Part shown: in pieces, positions 33,560-43,253 of the stretch | Numbering within the stretch: the stretch's first letter is position 1 | How the letters are laid out: every line of letters begins with the position of its first letter | Assembly (NCBI GenBank): GCA_963705955.1 | Contig: CAVPLH010000006.1 | Coordinates: 1,116,001-1,180,000 of the forward strand | Origin: WHSW01 sp963705955 | GTDB taxonomy: Bacteria > Actinomycetota > Thermoleophilia > Solirubrobacterales > 70-9 | Length of the DNA stretch: 64,000 nucleotides | Reading direction: 5' to 3' | Made by a program: the position numbers and the translations under genes | The notes under the pieces: generated by a model | What the model was told of the DNA's origin: nothing | Database searches by the model: none | The model's input: only the letters and a program-made list of their open reading frames with translations

Positions 33560-34491
33560 GCGCGCAGCGCGCGGCCCCGCGCGAAGCCGAGCGCGCGCCG
33601 ATGACGATCCCGGCGCTTGCCGAGATGCGCCTCAACGCGGAGCCGATCGTGATGGTCACCGCGTACGACCATCCCTCCGCCCAGGTGGCGGAGGAGGCCG
33701 GCGTAGACGTCGTCCTGGTCGGCGACTCGGCGGCGATGACCGTGCTCGGCTACGACTCGACCGTGCCGGTCGGGATGGGCGAGATGTTGATGCTCGCCGC
33801 GGCTGTGCGCCGCGGGCTGAGGACGCCGATCCTGGTCGGCGACATGCCGTTCGGCTCGTACGAGCAGTCGAACGAGCAGGCGATCGCCAACGCGCAACGG
33901 TTCGTCAAGGAAGCGGGCTGTGACGCCGTCAAGCTCGAGCGCGGCGGCTCCTCGGTGGACCGGGCGCGGGCGATCGTCCGGGCCGGGATCCCGGTCATGG
34001 GCCACGTCGGGCTGACGCCTCAGACGGCGATCGCGCTCGGCGGATTCAAGGCTCAGGGGAGGACCGCCGGCCAAGCGTCGGCGATCGCCGAACAGGCGCT
34101 TGCCCTGCAGGCGGCCGGATGCTTCGCGATCGTCTTCGAGGCGCTGCCCGCGGCGGTCACCGAGCAGCTGATGAAGGCGATGACGATCCCCGTGATCGGG
34201 ATCGGCGCCGGGCCGGCGACCGACGGCCAGGTGCTCGTCTTCCACGACCTGCTCGGGATCTTCGCCGGCCACGCGCCGAAGTTCGTGAAGCGCTTCGCCG
34301 AGCTGCGCGAGCAGATGATCGAAGGGGTGGCCGACTACGCGCGCGAGGTGCGCTCCCGCGAGTTCCCGCGCGACGAGCACGCCTACTCGATCGATGCCGA
34401 CGAGCTGGCGGCGTTCCGCAGCTACCTCGAGCAGGAGAGCCTCGCGAGGGCGAGTGAGTTCGGCGGGGATTGGACCGCCACTGAGATCTGA
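33556..34491 (+). CDS. panB: 3-methyl-2-oxobutanoate hydroxymethyltransferase
   Basis: A 311-residue TIM barrel: MVTAYDHPSAQVAEEAGVDV, VGDSAAMTVLGYDST (metal-site Asp), GDMPFGSY, MGHVGLTPQT, and VIGIGAGPATDGQVLV. It makes ketopantoate from ketoisovalerate and methylene-tetrahydrofolate. The start could be GTG 33556 or, for a family-typical N-terminus, ATG 33601 (MTIPALAEMRLNAEPI). With panC it supplies the pantoate route to CoA; coaE is also in this window. Confidence 0.96.
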   Translation: MSAQRAAPREAERAPMTIPALAEMRLNAEPIVMVTAYDHPSAQVAEEAGVDVVLVGDSAAMTVLGYDSTVPVGMGEMLMLAAAVRRGLRTPILVGDMPFGSYEQSNEQAIANAQRFVKEAGCDAVKLERGGSSVDRARAIVRAGIPVMGHVGLTPQTAIALGGFKAQGRTAGQASAIAEQALALQAAGCFAIVFEALPAAVTEQLMKAMTIPVIGIGAGPATDGQVLVFHDLLGIFAGHAPKFVKRFAELREQMIEGVADYAREVRSREFPRDEHAYSIDADELAAFRSYLEQESLARASEFGGDWTATEI

Positions 34492-34492
34492 G

Positions 34493-34555
34493 CTGGCAGC
34501 TGGCGGCTGGCAGCTGGCAGATCGCGCCTGCCAGCTGCAAGCTGCAAGCTGCCAG
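34493..34555. repeat. 28-bp inverted repeat built of GCTGGCA-like heptads
   Basis: The left arm (34493-34520) consists of four CTGGCAG/CTGGCGG heptads, loop ATCGCGC, and the right arm (34528-34555) is the reverse complement with three mismatches. It begins 2 nt after the panB stop codon. As RNA it would form a very stable hairpin and probably terminates or protects the pan mRNA. The heptad build is unusual. Confidence 0.85.
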
Positions 34556-34637
34556 TAACCGCCACCAAACCTCGGTGTATTTCCATTTGTAACGATCCGC
34601 ACGAATACCGCGCGGACAGGCTTCGCAGGAAGGCGAG

Positions 34638-34877
34638 GTGACGGAAATGGAGATGCTGAGGAAGTTCGAGCCGCTGGCTCTGTTGCTGATGATCGTCGCC
34701 GGCCTCAACTGGGCGATCATCTCGCTCTTCGACACCAACGTGATCACGGAGATCTTCGGGACCGGGACGGTCACCGACGTGATCTACGTGCTGTTCGGCG
34801 TCTGCGCCCTGGTCTGGGTCCCGCGGCTGATGGACGAGTTCCATCTCGGTCACGGGGCACATCCTCGCGGCGTCTGA
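34638..34877 (+). CDS. DUF378 small membrane protein
   Basis: A 79-residue protein with two transmembrane helices: ALLLMIVAGLNWAIISLF and DVIYVLFGVCALVWV, the DUF378 signature (GLNW). Function unknown. GTG 34638 follows AGGAAGGCGAG; ATG 34647 or 34653 just downstream could also serve. A strong GC hairpin lies after its stop. Confidence 0.88.
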   Translation: MTEMEMLRKFEPLALLLMIVAGLNWAIISLFDTNVITEIFGTGTVTDVIYVLFGVCALVWVPRLMDEFHLGHGAHPRGV

Positions 34878-34900
34878 TCCGGACGGAACGACCAAAGGGG

Positions 34901-34930
34901 ACACGGGCCGGGCACACGCCCGGCCCGTGT
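34901..34930. terminator. 13-bp GC hairpin after the DUF378 gene
   Basis: ACACGGGCCGGGC-ACAC-GCCCGGCCCGTGT is a perfect 13-bp stem with a 4-nt loop in the gap between the DUF378 gene and yjbQ. No U tract. Confidence 0.65.
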
Positions 34931-34947
34931 CGTACTACGGTGAGCGC

Positions 34948-35364
34948 GTGAGCGTGCACACGTCCGAGATCCGGCTCTCGACCGGCGGCGACTCCGAAGT
35001 GATCGAGATCACGCGGGCGGTCGCGGGCGCGGTCGCCGAGAGCGGGATCGCGGATGGCCAGGCGAGCGCCTTCGTCCGCGGCTCGACCGCGGCGATCACG
35101 ACGATGGAGTACGAGCCCGGCGGTGTCCACGATCTGCAGCGGATGCTCGAGCGGCTGATCCCGCAGCGCGGCGACTACGAGCACAACCGACTCAACCACG
35201 ACTCGAACTCGCACGCCCACCAGCGTGCCGCGCTGGTCGGAGCCTCCGAGGTGGTCCCGGTCAGCGGCGGCCGCCTCGCCCTCGGGACCTGGCAGCAACT
35301 GGTCCTGATCGACTTCGACGACCGCCCCCGCGAGCGCACCGTCGTGGTCCAGGTGATCGGCTGA
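34948..35364 (+). CDS. YjbQ/UPF0047 family protein
   Basis: A 138-residue protein from GTG 34948 (the earlier GTG 34927 lies in the terminator stem). Family blocks: GQASAFVRGSTAAITTMEYE, then DYEHNRLNHDSNSHAHQRAA (His/Asp metal site) and LALGTWQQLVLIDFDDRPRE. Members have weak thiamine-phosphate synthase activity and their main role is unclear. No thi genes lie nearby. Confidence 0.9.
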   Translation: MSVHTSEIRLSTGGDSEVIEITRAVAGAVAESGIADGQASAFVRGSTAAITTMEYEPGGVHDLQRMLERLIPQRGDYEHNRLNHDSNSHAHQRAALVGASEVVPVSGGRLALGTWQQLVLIDFDDRPRERTVVVQVIG

Positions 35365-35377
35365 GCTCGCTCGCGGG

Positions 35378-36271
35378 ACCCCGAGCGCGGCGCGAACCGC
35401 GTCGACCGCCGGGGCGATCTCGGGCTCGAGGCGGGCGAGCAGGTCGCGCCAGCCGCCGTGCGCGTCCAGCGCTGTGCGGACTCGCTCGGCGCCCGCGCCG
35501 ACGTCGCCGCTTGCGGCGATCCCGAGACCGGCCCAGAAGCTGAGCTCGACGTTCGCCGGCGCCGCCTCGGCCGCGGCGCGGTAGAGCTCGGCGGCGTCCT
35601 CGTGACGACCCTCGCCGGCGAGGGTGTCGGCGCGGTCGGCGAGTGCGTAGGCGTCGTGGAGGTCGAGCAGCCGCCGCAACTCGGCGAGCGGCACGGTCGC
35701 GTCCTCGACCCGCAGCTCGACCTCCGTCTGCCATGGCTCGCCCTCGGCGCCGACGACCAGCAATGCAGCCGACTGGCGACCGCGGACGTCGCCGCCCGCC
35801 TCCTCGGCGGCGTCGAGCGCCGCCAGCAGCCGCCGCGCCAGCGGCCCCTCGGCCACGTCGAATGCGACCGCCATCGCCGGCCAGACCTCGGCCGATGCCA
35901 TCAGGTTGGCCTGGGCGCTGAAGCCATCGCCCTGGCGGTCGCCCGCAAAGGCCATGCAACCGTCCCCGGTGTGCGCCGTGACCCGGCCGCGCGCGTCGAC
36001 CACGCGCGACCTGCCGAAAGCGGGCGAGCTCGTCCCCGTCGAGCTCGGCGGCGAGCGCCTCGGCCGGCGCTTCGCCGCCGGCGAGGCGGTCGAGCAGGTG
36101 CGGCCCGTAGGACGGCTCGCCGATCGACTGGGTCGCGACCGCTCCGACGCCCGGACGCGCCCAGGTGACGATCGAGCCGACCGAGAACCAGTGCGACTGG
36201 ACCGCGACCCCGAGCTCGCCGGTCTCCGGGTCGCGGGCGACGATCGAGTAGGTGCCGCGGCGCACGCTCAT
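35378..36271 (-). CDS. DUF1028 protein (frameshifted, 3' end unclear)
   Basis: ATG 36271 starts GTYSIVARDPETGELGVAVQ, the DUF1028 signature (Ntn-hydrolase-like), then an extra base at about 36009 shifts the frame; the other frame continues VVDARGRVTAHTGDGCMAFA and a C-terminal helical part (AELYRAAAEAAPANVELSFW). No stop occurs near the expected end; the frame stays open antisense through yjbQ, so a second indel or a real 3' overlap is possible. The given 3' limit is where family similarity seems to end. ATGA overlap with the lipoprotein stop upstream. Confidence 0.7.
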
Positions 36272-36852
36272 GGGCCGGCAGGGACGTTAGCCTGCAGCGA
36301 GTCGACCCGCCAGGCGCCGTCGACGTCCGGATCGGCGGCGAGCTTCACGTCGACGTCGACGCCGCTGTATGGACCGCCGCTGGGGACCGCGACCGCGGTC
36401 GCCGTCTCACCCGACTCTTCGATCCGGGAGACCTGCACCGATTTCGCCAGCGTCCCGGGCCTCTGCGCCGCGACGCAGCCCTGGCGATCGCCGTAGGCGG
36501 TGCGGACGTAGGCCGCGGTGACGAGCTGATCGCAGATCGCCTCGGGAGCCTCGGAGCCGGTCAGCACCGCGGCGATCACGGAGTCGACCGAGCGCGGCAG
36601 CTCGGCGCTGCGGACCGCATCGGAGCGCGGCGGGGCGCCCCCGCCTCCGGCGCTCGAGGCCGCGCCCGAGCCGCCCCCGCCTCCGGCGCTCGAGGCCGCT
36701 CCCGAGCCGGTGGCGGTCGAGGCGGTCGTCGTCGTCGCCGCGGTCGTGGCGGTGAACGAGGTCGAGGTCGAGGTCGAGTCGGGCCGGTCATCGCCGCAGG
36801 AGGCGAGTGCGAGCGCGGCCAGCGCAGCCGTCGCGGCGAGGGCTGCTCTCAT
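36268..36852 (-). CDS. Low-complexity lipoprotein
   Basis: About 194 residues from ATG 36852: signal ending in lipobox LASC, a Thr/Ser run, two copies of GSGAASSAGGGG, then a globular part (ICDQLVTAAYVRTAYGDRQG and VQVSRIEESGETATAVAVPS). The linker-plus-domain plan suggests a surface lipoprotein holding a small domain away from the membrane. The domain resembles small NTF2-like or DUF4878-type folds only loosely. Overlaps the DUF1028 start by ATGA. Confidence 0.75.
   Translation of the reverse strand: MRAALAATAALAALALASCGDDRPDSTSTSTSFTATTAATTTTASTATGSGAASSAGGGGGSGAASSAGGGGAPPRSDAVRSAELPRSVDSVIAAVLTGSEAPEAICDQLVTAAYVRTAYGDRQGCVAAQRPGTLAKSVQVSRIEESGETATAVAVPSGGPYSGVDVDVKLAADPDVDGAWRVDSLQANVPAGP
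36638..36709. repeat. Two tandem 36-bp units inside the lipoprotein gene
   Basis: Units 36638-36673 and 36674-36709 differ at one base and encode the doubled GSGAASSAGGGG linker. In-frame repeat that could vary in number. Confidence 0.85.
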
Positions 36853-36862
36853 CCGGCTATCG

Positions 36863-37462
36863 CTATCCACTCTCGCCGCGCTTGAACTCGATCTCCCGGA
36901 TCACCCGCGCCGGCGCGCCGGCGGCGATCGTCCCGGCGGGGACGTCCTTGGTGACGACCGAGTTGGCGCCGATCACCGCCCGATCGCCGATCTCGACCCC
37001 GCCGGTGACGACGCAGTTGACCCCGAACCAGACGTTCGAGCCGATCCGCACCGGCCCGCGGGGGACGAATCCCTGCCAGGTGATCGGGAGCTCCGGGTCG
37101 TCGTAGCGGTGTTCGCCGTCGCCGACGAAGCAGCCGTTGGCGAACATGACGTGATCGCCGATCTCGATCCGCTCGACCGCCGCGAGCATCGTGTTGCGGT
37201 TGAGAAAGCAGCCGGCGCCGATCCGGATCTCGGCCGTCGGCCCGAGGGTCAGCCAGCAGCCCGGCTCGAGCAGGGTGTGCTCGCCGATCGCGAGCCGGCC
37301 GGAGTCGAGCCCCTCGAGCACCTCGCCCTCGACCGGGTAGCGGATGAAGGCGCCCGCTCGGGCCATGTGGCGGTTGATCCGCCAGCGGCGGCGAAGTCGC
37401 CGGTTGCGCTCATACCAGCGCCGCTTCACCCACCAGGTCCGCCAGCCGGTCAGCTCGCTCAT
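36863..37462 (-). CDS. Left-handed beta-helix (hexapeptide) acyltransferase
   Basis: A 199-residue protein from ATG 37462 with an Arg/Trp-rich N-terminus and a hexapeptide-repeat domain (IGEHTLLEPGCWLTLGPTAE, NVWFGVNCVVTGGVEIGDRA, VIGANSVVTKDVPAG). FVGDGEHRYDDPE gives the catalytic His loop and IAAGAPARVIRE is the usual end. It acetylates a sugar or other hydroxyl/amine acceptor. The closest annotated types are capsule or lipid-modification acetyltransferases. Ribosome site AAGGTG is well placed. Confidence 0.9.
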   Translation of the reverse strand: MSELTGWRTWWVKRRWYERNRRLRRRWRINRHMARAGAFIRYPVEGEVLEGLDSGRLAIGEHTLLEPGCWLTLGPTAEIRIGAGCFLNRNTMLAAVERIEIGDHVMFANGCFVGDGEHRYDDPELPITWQGFVPRGPVRIGSNVWFGVNCVVTGGVEIGDRAVIGANSVVTKDVPAGTIAAGAPARVIREIEFKRGESG

Positions 37463-37526
37463 CGCCCGCACCTTCTCAGACACGGGTCGTCTGGGCTCCG
37501 CGGCACCGCCCGAGCCGGGAAACGGC

Positions 37527-40503
37527 TCAGGCGGCGACCGGCTCGCGCTTGCGGCCGGTCCGCCTCGGCTTCGGGGCGGGCTCTGACGCCTCTACCAGCC
37601 CGCGGAGGAAGCGGCCCGTGTAGGAGGTCGGCGATCCCGCGACCTGCTCCGGGGTGCCGGTGGCGATGATCTCGCCGCCCGCCTCTCCTCCCTCGGGCCC
37701 GAGGTCGATCAGGTGGTCGGCCGACTTGATCACGTCGAGGTTGTGTTCGATGACGATCACGGTGTTGCCCTGCCCGACGAGGCGGCCGAGCACCTCGAGC
37801 AGGCGCTCGACGTCGGCGAAGTGCAGGCCGGTGGTCGGCTCGTCGAGGATGTAGAGCGTGTCCCCGGTCGCGACCTTGGAGAGCTCGGTCGCGAGCTTCA
37901 CCCGCTGCGCCTCGCCGCCGGAGAGCTGGGTCGCGGGCTGCCCGAGCCGGATGTAGTCGAGCCCGACGTCGTGCAGGGTCCGCAGACGCCGGCTGATCTT
38001 CGGGATCGCGTCGAAGAACTCGCACGCCTCCCCCACCGACATCTCGAGCACGTCGGCGATCGACTTGCCCTTGAACCGGACCTCGAGCGTCTCGCGGTTG
38101 TACCGGCGACCGTGGCACTGCTCGCAGGGGACGTAGACGTCGGGCAGGAAGTGCATCTCGATCTTGATCTGGCCGTCACCGCGACAGACCTCGCAGCGCC
38201 CGCCCTTGACGTTGAAGCTGAACCGACCCGGCTTGTATCCGCGGGCGCGAGCCTCGCGGGTCCCCGCGTAGAGCTGGCGGATGTGGTCGAAGACGCCGGT
38301 GTAGGTCGCCGGGTTCGAACGCGGGGTGCGACCGATCGGAGACTGGTCGATGTTGATGATCTTGTCGACCCGCTCGATCCCGTCGATCCGGTCGTGGGCG
38401 CCGGGTCGCATCCGGGCCCGGTGGAGGCGGTTGGCGACCGCGCGGTAGAGGATCTCGTTGACGAGCGTCGACTTGCCGGAGCCCGAGACGCCGGTGACGG
38501 CGCAGAAGACCCCGAGCGGGAACTCGACGTCGACCCCCTTGAGGTTGTGCTGGCGGGCGCCGCGGACGACCAGTTCGCCGCGCGCCGACCGCCGCGTCTC
38601 GGGGACCGGGATCTCGCGCTCCCCGGAGAGGAACTGCCCGGTCAGCGAGCCCGGCTGCTGCTCGATCTCCTCCGGGGTGCCCTCGGCGACGATCTCTCCC
38701 CCGTGCTCCCCCGCCCCGGGGCCGAGGTCGACGACGTGGTCGGCGGCGCGGATCGTGCCCTCGTCGTGCTCGACAACGATCACGGTGTTGCCGAGCTCGC
38801 GGAGGCGCTCCAGCGTCTCGATCAGCTTCTGGTTGTCTCGCTGGTGGAGGCCGATCGAGGGTTCGTCGAGGATGTAGAGGACGCCGACCAGGCTGGAGCC
38901 GATCTGGGTCGCGAGCCGGATCCGCTGCGCCTCGCCGCCGGAGAGCGTCGTCGCGGTCCGCTCCAGCGACAGGTAGCCGATCCCGACCGCGTCGAGGAAG
39001 CGCAGCCGCTCGCCGATCTCGCGGACGACGAGGCGCGCGATCGCGCGCTCGGTCTCGGTCAGCTCGAGCGACTCGATCCAGGCGAGCGCCCGCCGCGCCG
39101 AGAGCTGCGTGTACTCGTGGATGTTGAGGCCGCCGACGGTCACGGCGAGGCTTTCGGGCCGCAGCCGCGCGCCGTTGCAGGCCGGGCACGGCTGCAGCGC
39201 CATCAGCGCCTCGACCCGCTCGCGGGTGTTCTCCGAGTCCGTGTTCTCGTAGCGGCGCTGGAGGCTGTGCAGCATGCCGTCGAAGCGCACCGTGTACTTG
39301 CGCTGGCGCCCGAAGCGGTTGCGATAGGAGATCGTGTGACGCGCGTCGCCGGTGCCCTCGAGCAGCAGGTCACGGTCTCGCTTCGGCAGGTCGCGCCACG
39401 GCTTCCGGGTGTCGATGCCGTTCGCCTCCGCGACCGCCTCGAGCAGGCGCCGGTGATACATCGAGGCCGCCTTCGTCCACGGCTCGAGCGCGCCCTCGGC
39501 GATCGAGAGGGTCGGGTCGGGGACGATCAGCTCCGGGTCGATGACCCGCTGGAAGCCGAGCCCGTGGCAGCGACCGACAGGCTCCGTGCGGTGAGTTGAA
39601 GGAGAAGATCCGCGGCTCGAGCTCGGGCATCGAGGTGCCGCAGGACAGGCACGCGAACTTCTCGCTGAAGACGAGCACCTCGCCGCGCTTGCCGGCGCTC
39701 GGACCGCTGAGGACGGCGGCTCCCGGCCCCTCGACGGCGCCACCGGCGGCGCCGTCCTGAGTCCCCGACCGGGATCCGTCCCGGACCAGCTCCACCTCGA
39801 GAATCCCCTCGGCGAGCTGGGAGGCCGCCTCGAGCGACTCGGCGAGCCGCTTGCGCAGGCCCTCCTTCATCACCAGGCGGTCGACGACGATCGAGATGTC
39901 GTGCTTGTACTTCTTGTCGAGGTCGATCTCCTCGTCGAGGCGACGCAGCTCGCCGTCGATCACGGCCCGCGCGTAGCCCTGCGCCCGCATCTCGTCGAGC
40001 AGCTTCCCGTACTCGCCCTTGCGGCCGCGCACGATCGGGGCGAGGACCATGAACCGCGTCCCCTCCTCGAGGGTCATCACGCGGTCGGCGATCTGCTCGA
40101 TCGACTGGCCGGCGATCGGCGCCCCGCAGTTGAAGCAATGCGGCTTGCCGATTCGCGCCCAGAGCAGCCGCAGATAGTCGTAGATCTCGGTCACCGTGCC
40201 GACCGTCGAGCGCGGGTTGCGCGAGGTCGTCTTCTGGTCGATCGAGATCGCCGGGGAGAGGCCCTCGATCGAGTCGACGTCCGGTTTCTCCATCTGGCCG
40301 AGGAACTGGCGCGCGTATGCCGACAACGACTCGACATAGCGCCGCTGCCCCTCGGCGTAGATCGTGTCGAAGGCGAGGCTCGACTTACCGGAGCCCGAGA
40401 GCCCCGTGACGACGATCAGCGCCTCGCGCGGCAGGCTCAGGTCGACTCCCTTGAGGTTGTGCGCGCGCGCACCGGAGATCACGATCTGTCCCGAGCCGGC
40501 CAT
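37527..40503 (-). CDS. uvrA: UvrABC excinuclease subunit A (frameshifted)
   Basis: About 990 residues from ATG 40503. Both ATPase modules are intact: Walker A GLSGSGKSSLAFD and GVSGSGKSTLVNE, signatures LSGGEAQRIRLA and LSGGEAQRVKLA, Walker B LYILDEPSIG and LYILDEPTTG. Zinc modules: CLSCGTSMPE with CRSCHGLG, and CEVCRGDGQ with CEQCHG. One extra base at about 39570-39573, inside the CRSCHG zinc knuckle, splits the gene. UvrA finds DNA damage and loads UvrB. uvrB is two genes upstream on the same strand. An insert of about 25 residues (AAGGAVEGPGAAVLSGP) lies before the first zinc knuckle. Confidence 0.96.
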
Positions 40504-40566
40504 TGCGAACAAGTGTACGGGCGGGGTCAGTCGGCGCCGGCCCGCCGCGGCAGCCGTCCGTGAGCG

Positions 40567-41172
40567 CTACTTGCGCGCCAGCGCGAGCACGTCGTCGACG
40601 ATCCCGGCGGGGTCATCGAGCGTGTAGTGCTCGGCCAGATGGCCCTCGATCTCCTCCCGCGAGGAGCCGTCGAGCGCCATGTTCATCGCGACCAGCCTCG
40701 CTCCGGCTGCGTCATCGGACTTCGGCGATGCGCCTGTCGGGGTGCCGTTGTCGGCCGCCGGCGGGGTGCCCTCGTCGGGCGGCGGCTCGGGCTCGGGGAC
40801 GATCGCGGGCTCCGGCTCCGGGGTCGGCTGCGGAATCGCCGGCTCGGGGGGCGGGGGCGCCGGCTCCGGGATCGGCGCCGGCTCGGGCTCGGGGACGACG
40901 ACCGGCCCCGGGTCGACCTCCGCCGAGGGCTTCGCCGCGGCGCTTGCCCGATCCGCAGCGGGCGAGCCGGTCGCTCCCAGCTTGCCCTGAAGCTCCTCGA
41001 GCGCGGTGCGGACCTCGGCGAGCCGCTCGCGGCCCTGTCGCTCGGCGTCGGCTCGGATCCGCTTCGCGTCGGTCTCCGCGTCGCTGACGATCTTCGCCGC
41101 CTTACGCTCGGCCTCGGCGACGATCTCCCGAACCCGCTCGGCGACGTCGTGGACGATCTGCTCGGCGTCCAT
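40567..41172 (-). CDS. Coiled-coil protein with Pro-Glu linker between uvrB and uvrA
   Basis: A 201-residue protein from ATG 41172: an N-terminal helix of Glu/Arg/Ala heptads (VAERVREIVAEAERKAAKIV, about residues 9-65), a linker of repeated PEPEP/PEPAP units (about 85-150) and a C-terminal helical mini-domain (NMALDGSSREEIEGHLAEHY) with a short VDDVLALARK end. The plan is like DivIVA/AmpH-type helical scaffold proteins but no family was recognised. Its location in the uvr neighbourhood may be conserved. Confidence 0.78.
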   Translation of the reverse strand: MDAEQIVHDVAERVREIVAEAERKAAKIVSDAETDAKRIRADAERQGRERLAEVRTALEELQGKLGATGSPAADRASAAAKPSAEVDPGPVVVPEPEPAPIPEPAPPPPEPAIPQPTPEPEPAIVPEPEPPPDEGTPPAADNGTPTGASPKSDDAAGARLVAMNMALDGSSREEIEGHLAEHYTLDDPAGIVDDVLALARK

Positions 41173-41252
41173 GCGGTCAGAGTACCGAGCGCCGTGAGCG
41201 GGCGGGTCGGTCGGGGAGCCGCGACCGGGGTTGGTCCGCGCGCCGCGCTGCG

Positions 41253-43253
41253 TCAGGCCCGCAGCGACTCGAGATCGCGGCGCAGCTCCTTGAGCTCGTC
41301 GCGGATCCGGGCCGCCTCCTCGAACCGCAGGTCCTCCGACGCCGCGACCATCTCCTCCTCGAGCTCGACCACGACCCGTTCGAGTTGCTCCTCGCTCAGC
41401 GCCTCGCCGTCGTCGGAGCGCCGTCGACGGCGACGGTCCGGCGCGACCCTCGACTCCATCGAGAGGAACTCGGCGATGTCCGAGATCCCCTTCCGGACCG
41501 TTTCCGGAGTGATCCCGTGCTCGCGGTTGTAGGCGAGCTGGATCTCGCGCCGACGGTCGGTCTCCGAGATCGCGCTTCGCATCGCTTCGGTCTCCTTGTC
41601 CGCGTACATCAGCACGCGCCCGTTGACGTTTCGCGCCGCGCGGCCGATCGTCTGGATCAGGCTCGTCTCCCCGCGCAGGAACCCCTCCTTGTCGGCGTCG
41701 AGCATCGCGACCAGCGTCACCTCGGGCAGGTCGAGGCCCTCGCGGAGCAGGTTGACCCCGACGAGGACGTCGTACTCGCCGAGCCGCAGGTCGCGGATGA
41801 TCTGGATCCGCTCCAGGGTGTCGACCTCGGAGTGCAGGTAGCGGACCCGGAGCCCGTGCTCGAGCAGATAGCCGGTCAGGTCCTCGGCCATCTTCTTGGT
41901 CAGGGTCGTGACCAGGGTCCGCTCTTGGCGCTCGACCCGCCGGCGGACCTCGTTCATCAGGTCGTCGATCTGGTTGCGGGTCTCGCGGACCTCGATCTCG
42001 GGGTCGACGATCCCGGTCGGGCGGACGATCTGCTCGACGATCCGCGCCGAGGTCCCGCGCTCGAACTCCCCGGGCGTCGCCGAGACCATCACCAGCTGGC
42101 CGACCCGGGGCAGGAACTCGTCGAACCGCAGCGGCCGGTTGTCGAGCGCGGACGGGAGCCGGAACCCGAAGTCGACCAGCGTCTGCTTGCGCGAGCGGTC
42201 GCCCTCGTACATGCCGCCGATCTGCGGGATCGTCTGGTGCGACTCGTCGACGAAGACGACGAAGTCGTCGGGGAAGTAGTCGATCAGGGTGTGCGGCGGC
42301 GAGCCCGGTGGGCGGTCGTCGAGGATCCGCGAGTAGTTCTCGATCCCCGACGTGAAGCCGAGCTCCTTGAGCATCTCGATGTCGTACTGGGTCCGCTGCA
42401 TCAACCGGTGCGCCTCGAGCTCCTTGCCGCGCTCCGCGAACCAGGCGAGCCGCTCGTCGAGCTCCTCCTTGATCTCGCTCACGGCACGCTCGAGCGTCTC
42501 CTCCTCGGTCGCGTAGTGGCTCGCCGGCCAGACGGCGACGTGATCGATCTCGTCGAAGATCTCGCCGGTCAGCGGGTCGAAATGGTGGATCGACTCGATC
42601 TCGTCGCCGAACAGGTTGACCCGGTAGGCGGACTCGGCGTAGGCCGGAAAGATCTCCAGCATCTCGCCGGCGGCGCGGAAGGTGCCACGCGTGAGCGCGG
42701 TCTCGTTGCGCGTGTACTGCATGCCGACGAGCTTGCGGAAGAGCTGGTCGCGGTCGATCCACTCGCCGACCTTGAACAGCTGCATCTGCCGCCGGTAGAG
42801 CTCGGGAGAGCCGATCCCGAAGATGCAGGAGACCGAGGCGACGATGACGACGTCGCGGCGGGCGAGCAGCGAGGCGGTGGCGGCGTGTCGGAGGCGGTCG
42901 ATCTCGTCGTTGATCGAGGAGTCCTTCTCGATGTAGAGGTCCTGCTGCGGGACGTAGGCCTCGGGCTGGTAGTAGTCGTAGTAGCTGACGAAGTACTCGA
43001 CCTTGTTCTCCGGGAAGAACTCGCGGAACTCGTTGCAGAGCTGCGCGGCGAGGGTCTTGTTGTGGGCGATCACCAGCGCCGGGCGCTGGACGCGCTCGAT
43101 CACGCCGGCCATCGTGAACGTCTTCCCGGTCCCGGTCGCGCCGAGCAGGGTCAGGAACTCCTCGCCCGCGTCGAGGCCGTCGGAGATCGCCTCGATCGCC
43201 TTCGGCTGGTCGGCCGTCGGCGTGTAGGCGGGGTTGAGCTGGAACTCCGGCAT
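41253..43253 (-). CDS. uvrB: UvrABC excinuclease subunit B
   Basis: An intact 666-residue helicase-like protein: Walker A LLGATGTGKTFTMAG, beta-hairpin region YYDYYQPEAYVPQQDLYIEK, DEAD-like VVFVDESHQ, motif VGVNLLREGLDLPEV, QTIGRAARN, and a C-terminal UVR domain (LEEEMVAASEDLRFEEAARI). UvrB verifies lesions and recruits UvrC. A small divergent DoxX gene shares its 119-bp upstream gap. No SOS (LexA) box was seen there. Confidence 0.97.
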   Translation of the reverse strand: MPEFQLNPAYTPTADQPKAIEAISDGLDAGEEFLTLLGATGTGKTFTMAGVIERVQRPALVIAHNKTLAAQLCNEFREFFPENKVEYFVSYYDYYQPEAYVPQQDLYIEKDSSINDEIDRLRHAATASLLARRDVVIVASVSCIFGIGSPELYRRQMQLFKVGEWIDRDQLFRKLVGMQYTRNETALTRGTFRAAGEMLEIFPAYAESAYRVNLFGDEIESIHHFDPLTGEIFDEIDHVAVWPASHYATEEETLERAVSEIKEELDERLAWFAERGKELEAHRLMQRTQYDIEMLKELGFTSGIENYSRILDDRPPGSPPHTLIDYFPDDFVVFVDESHQTIPQIGGMYEGDRSRKQTLVDFGFRLPSALDNRPLRFDEFLPRVGQLVMVSATPGEFERGTSARIVEQIVRPTGIVDPEIEVRETRNQIDDLMNEVRRRVERQERTLVTTLTKKMAEDLTGYLLEHGLRVRYLHSEVDTLERIQIIRDLRLGEYDVLVGVNLLREGLDLPEVTLVAMLDADKEGFLRGETSLIQTIGRAARNVNGRVLMYADKETEAMRSAISETDRRREIQLAYNREHGITPETVRKGISDIAEFLSMESRVAPDRRRRRRSDDGEALSEEQLERVVVELEEEMVAASEDLRFEEAARIRDELKELRRDLESLRA

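Noticed and set aside
20908..34555. CRISPR repeats at the GCTGGTC/GCTGGCA arrays
   Set aside because: Units are 7 nt without spacers, and no cas genes are present.
33388..34602. A 404-codon minus-strand frame over panB
   Set aside because: Antisense to panB with shadow composition.
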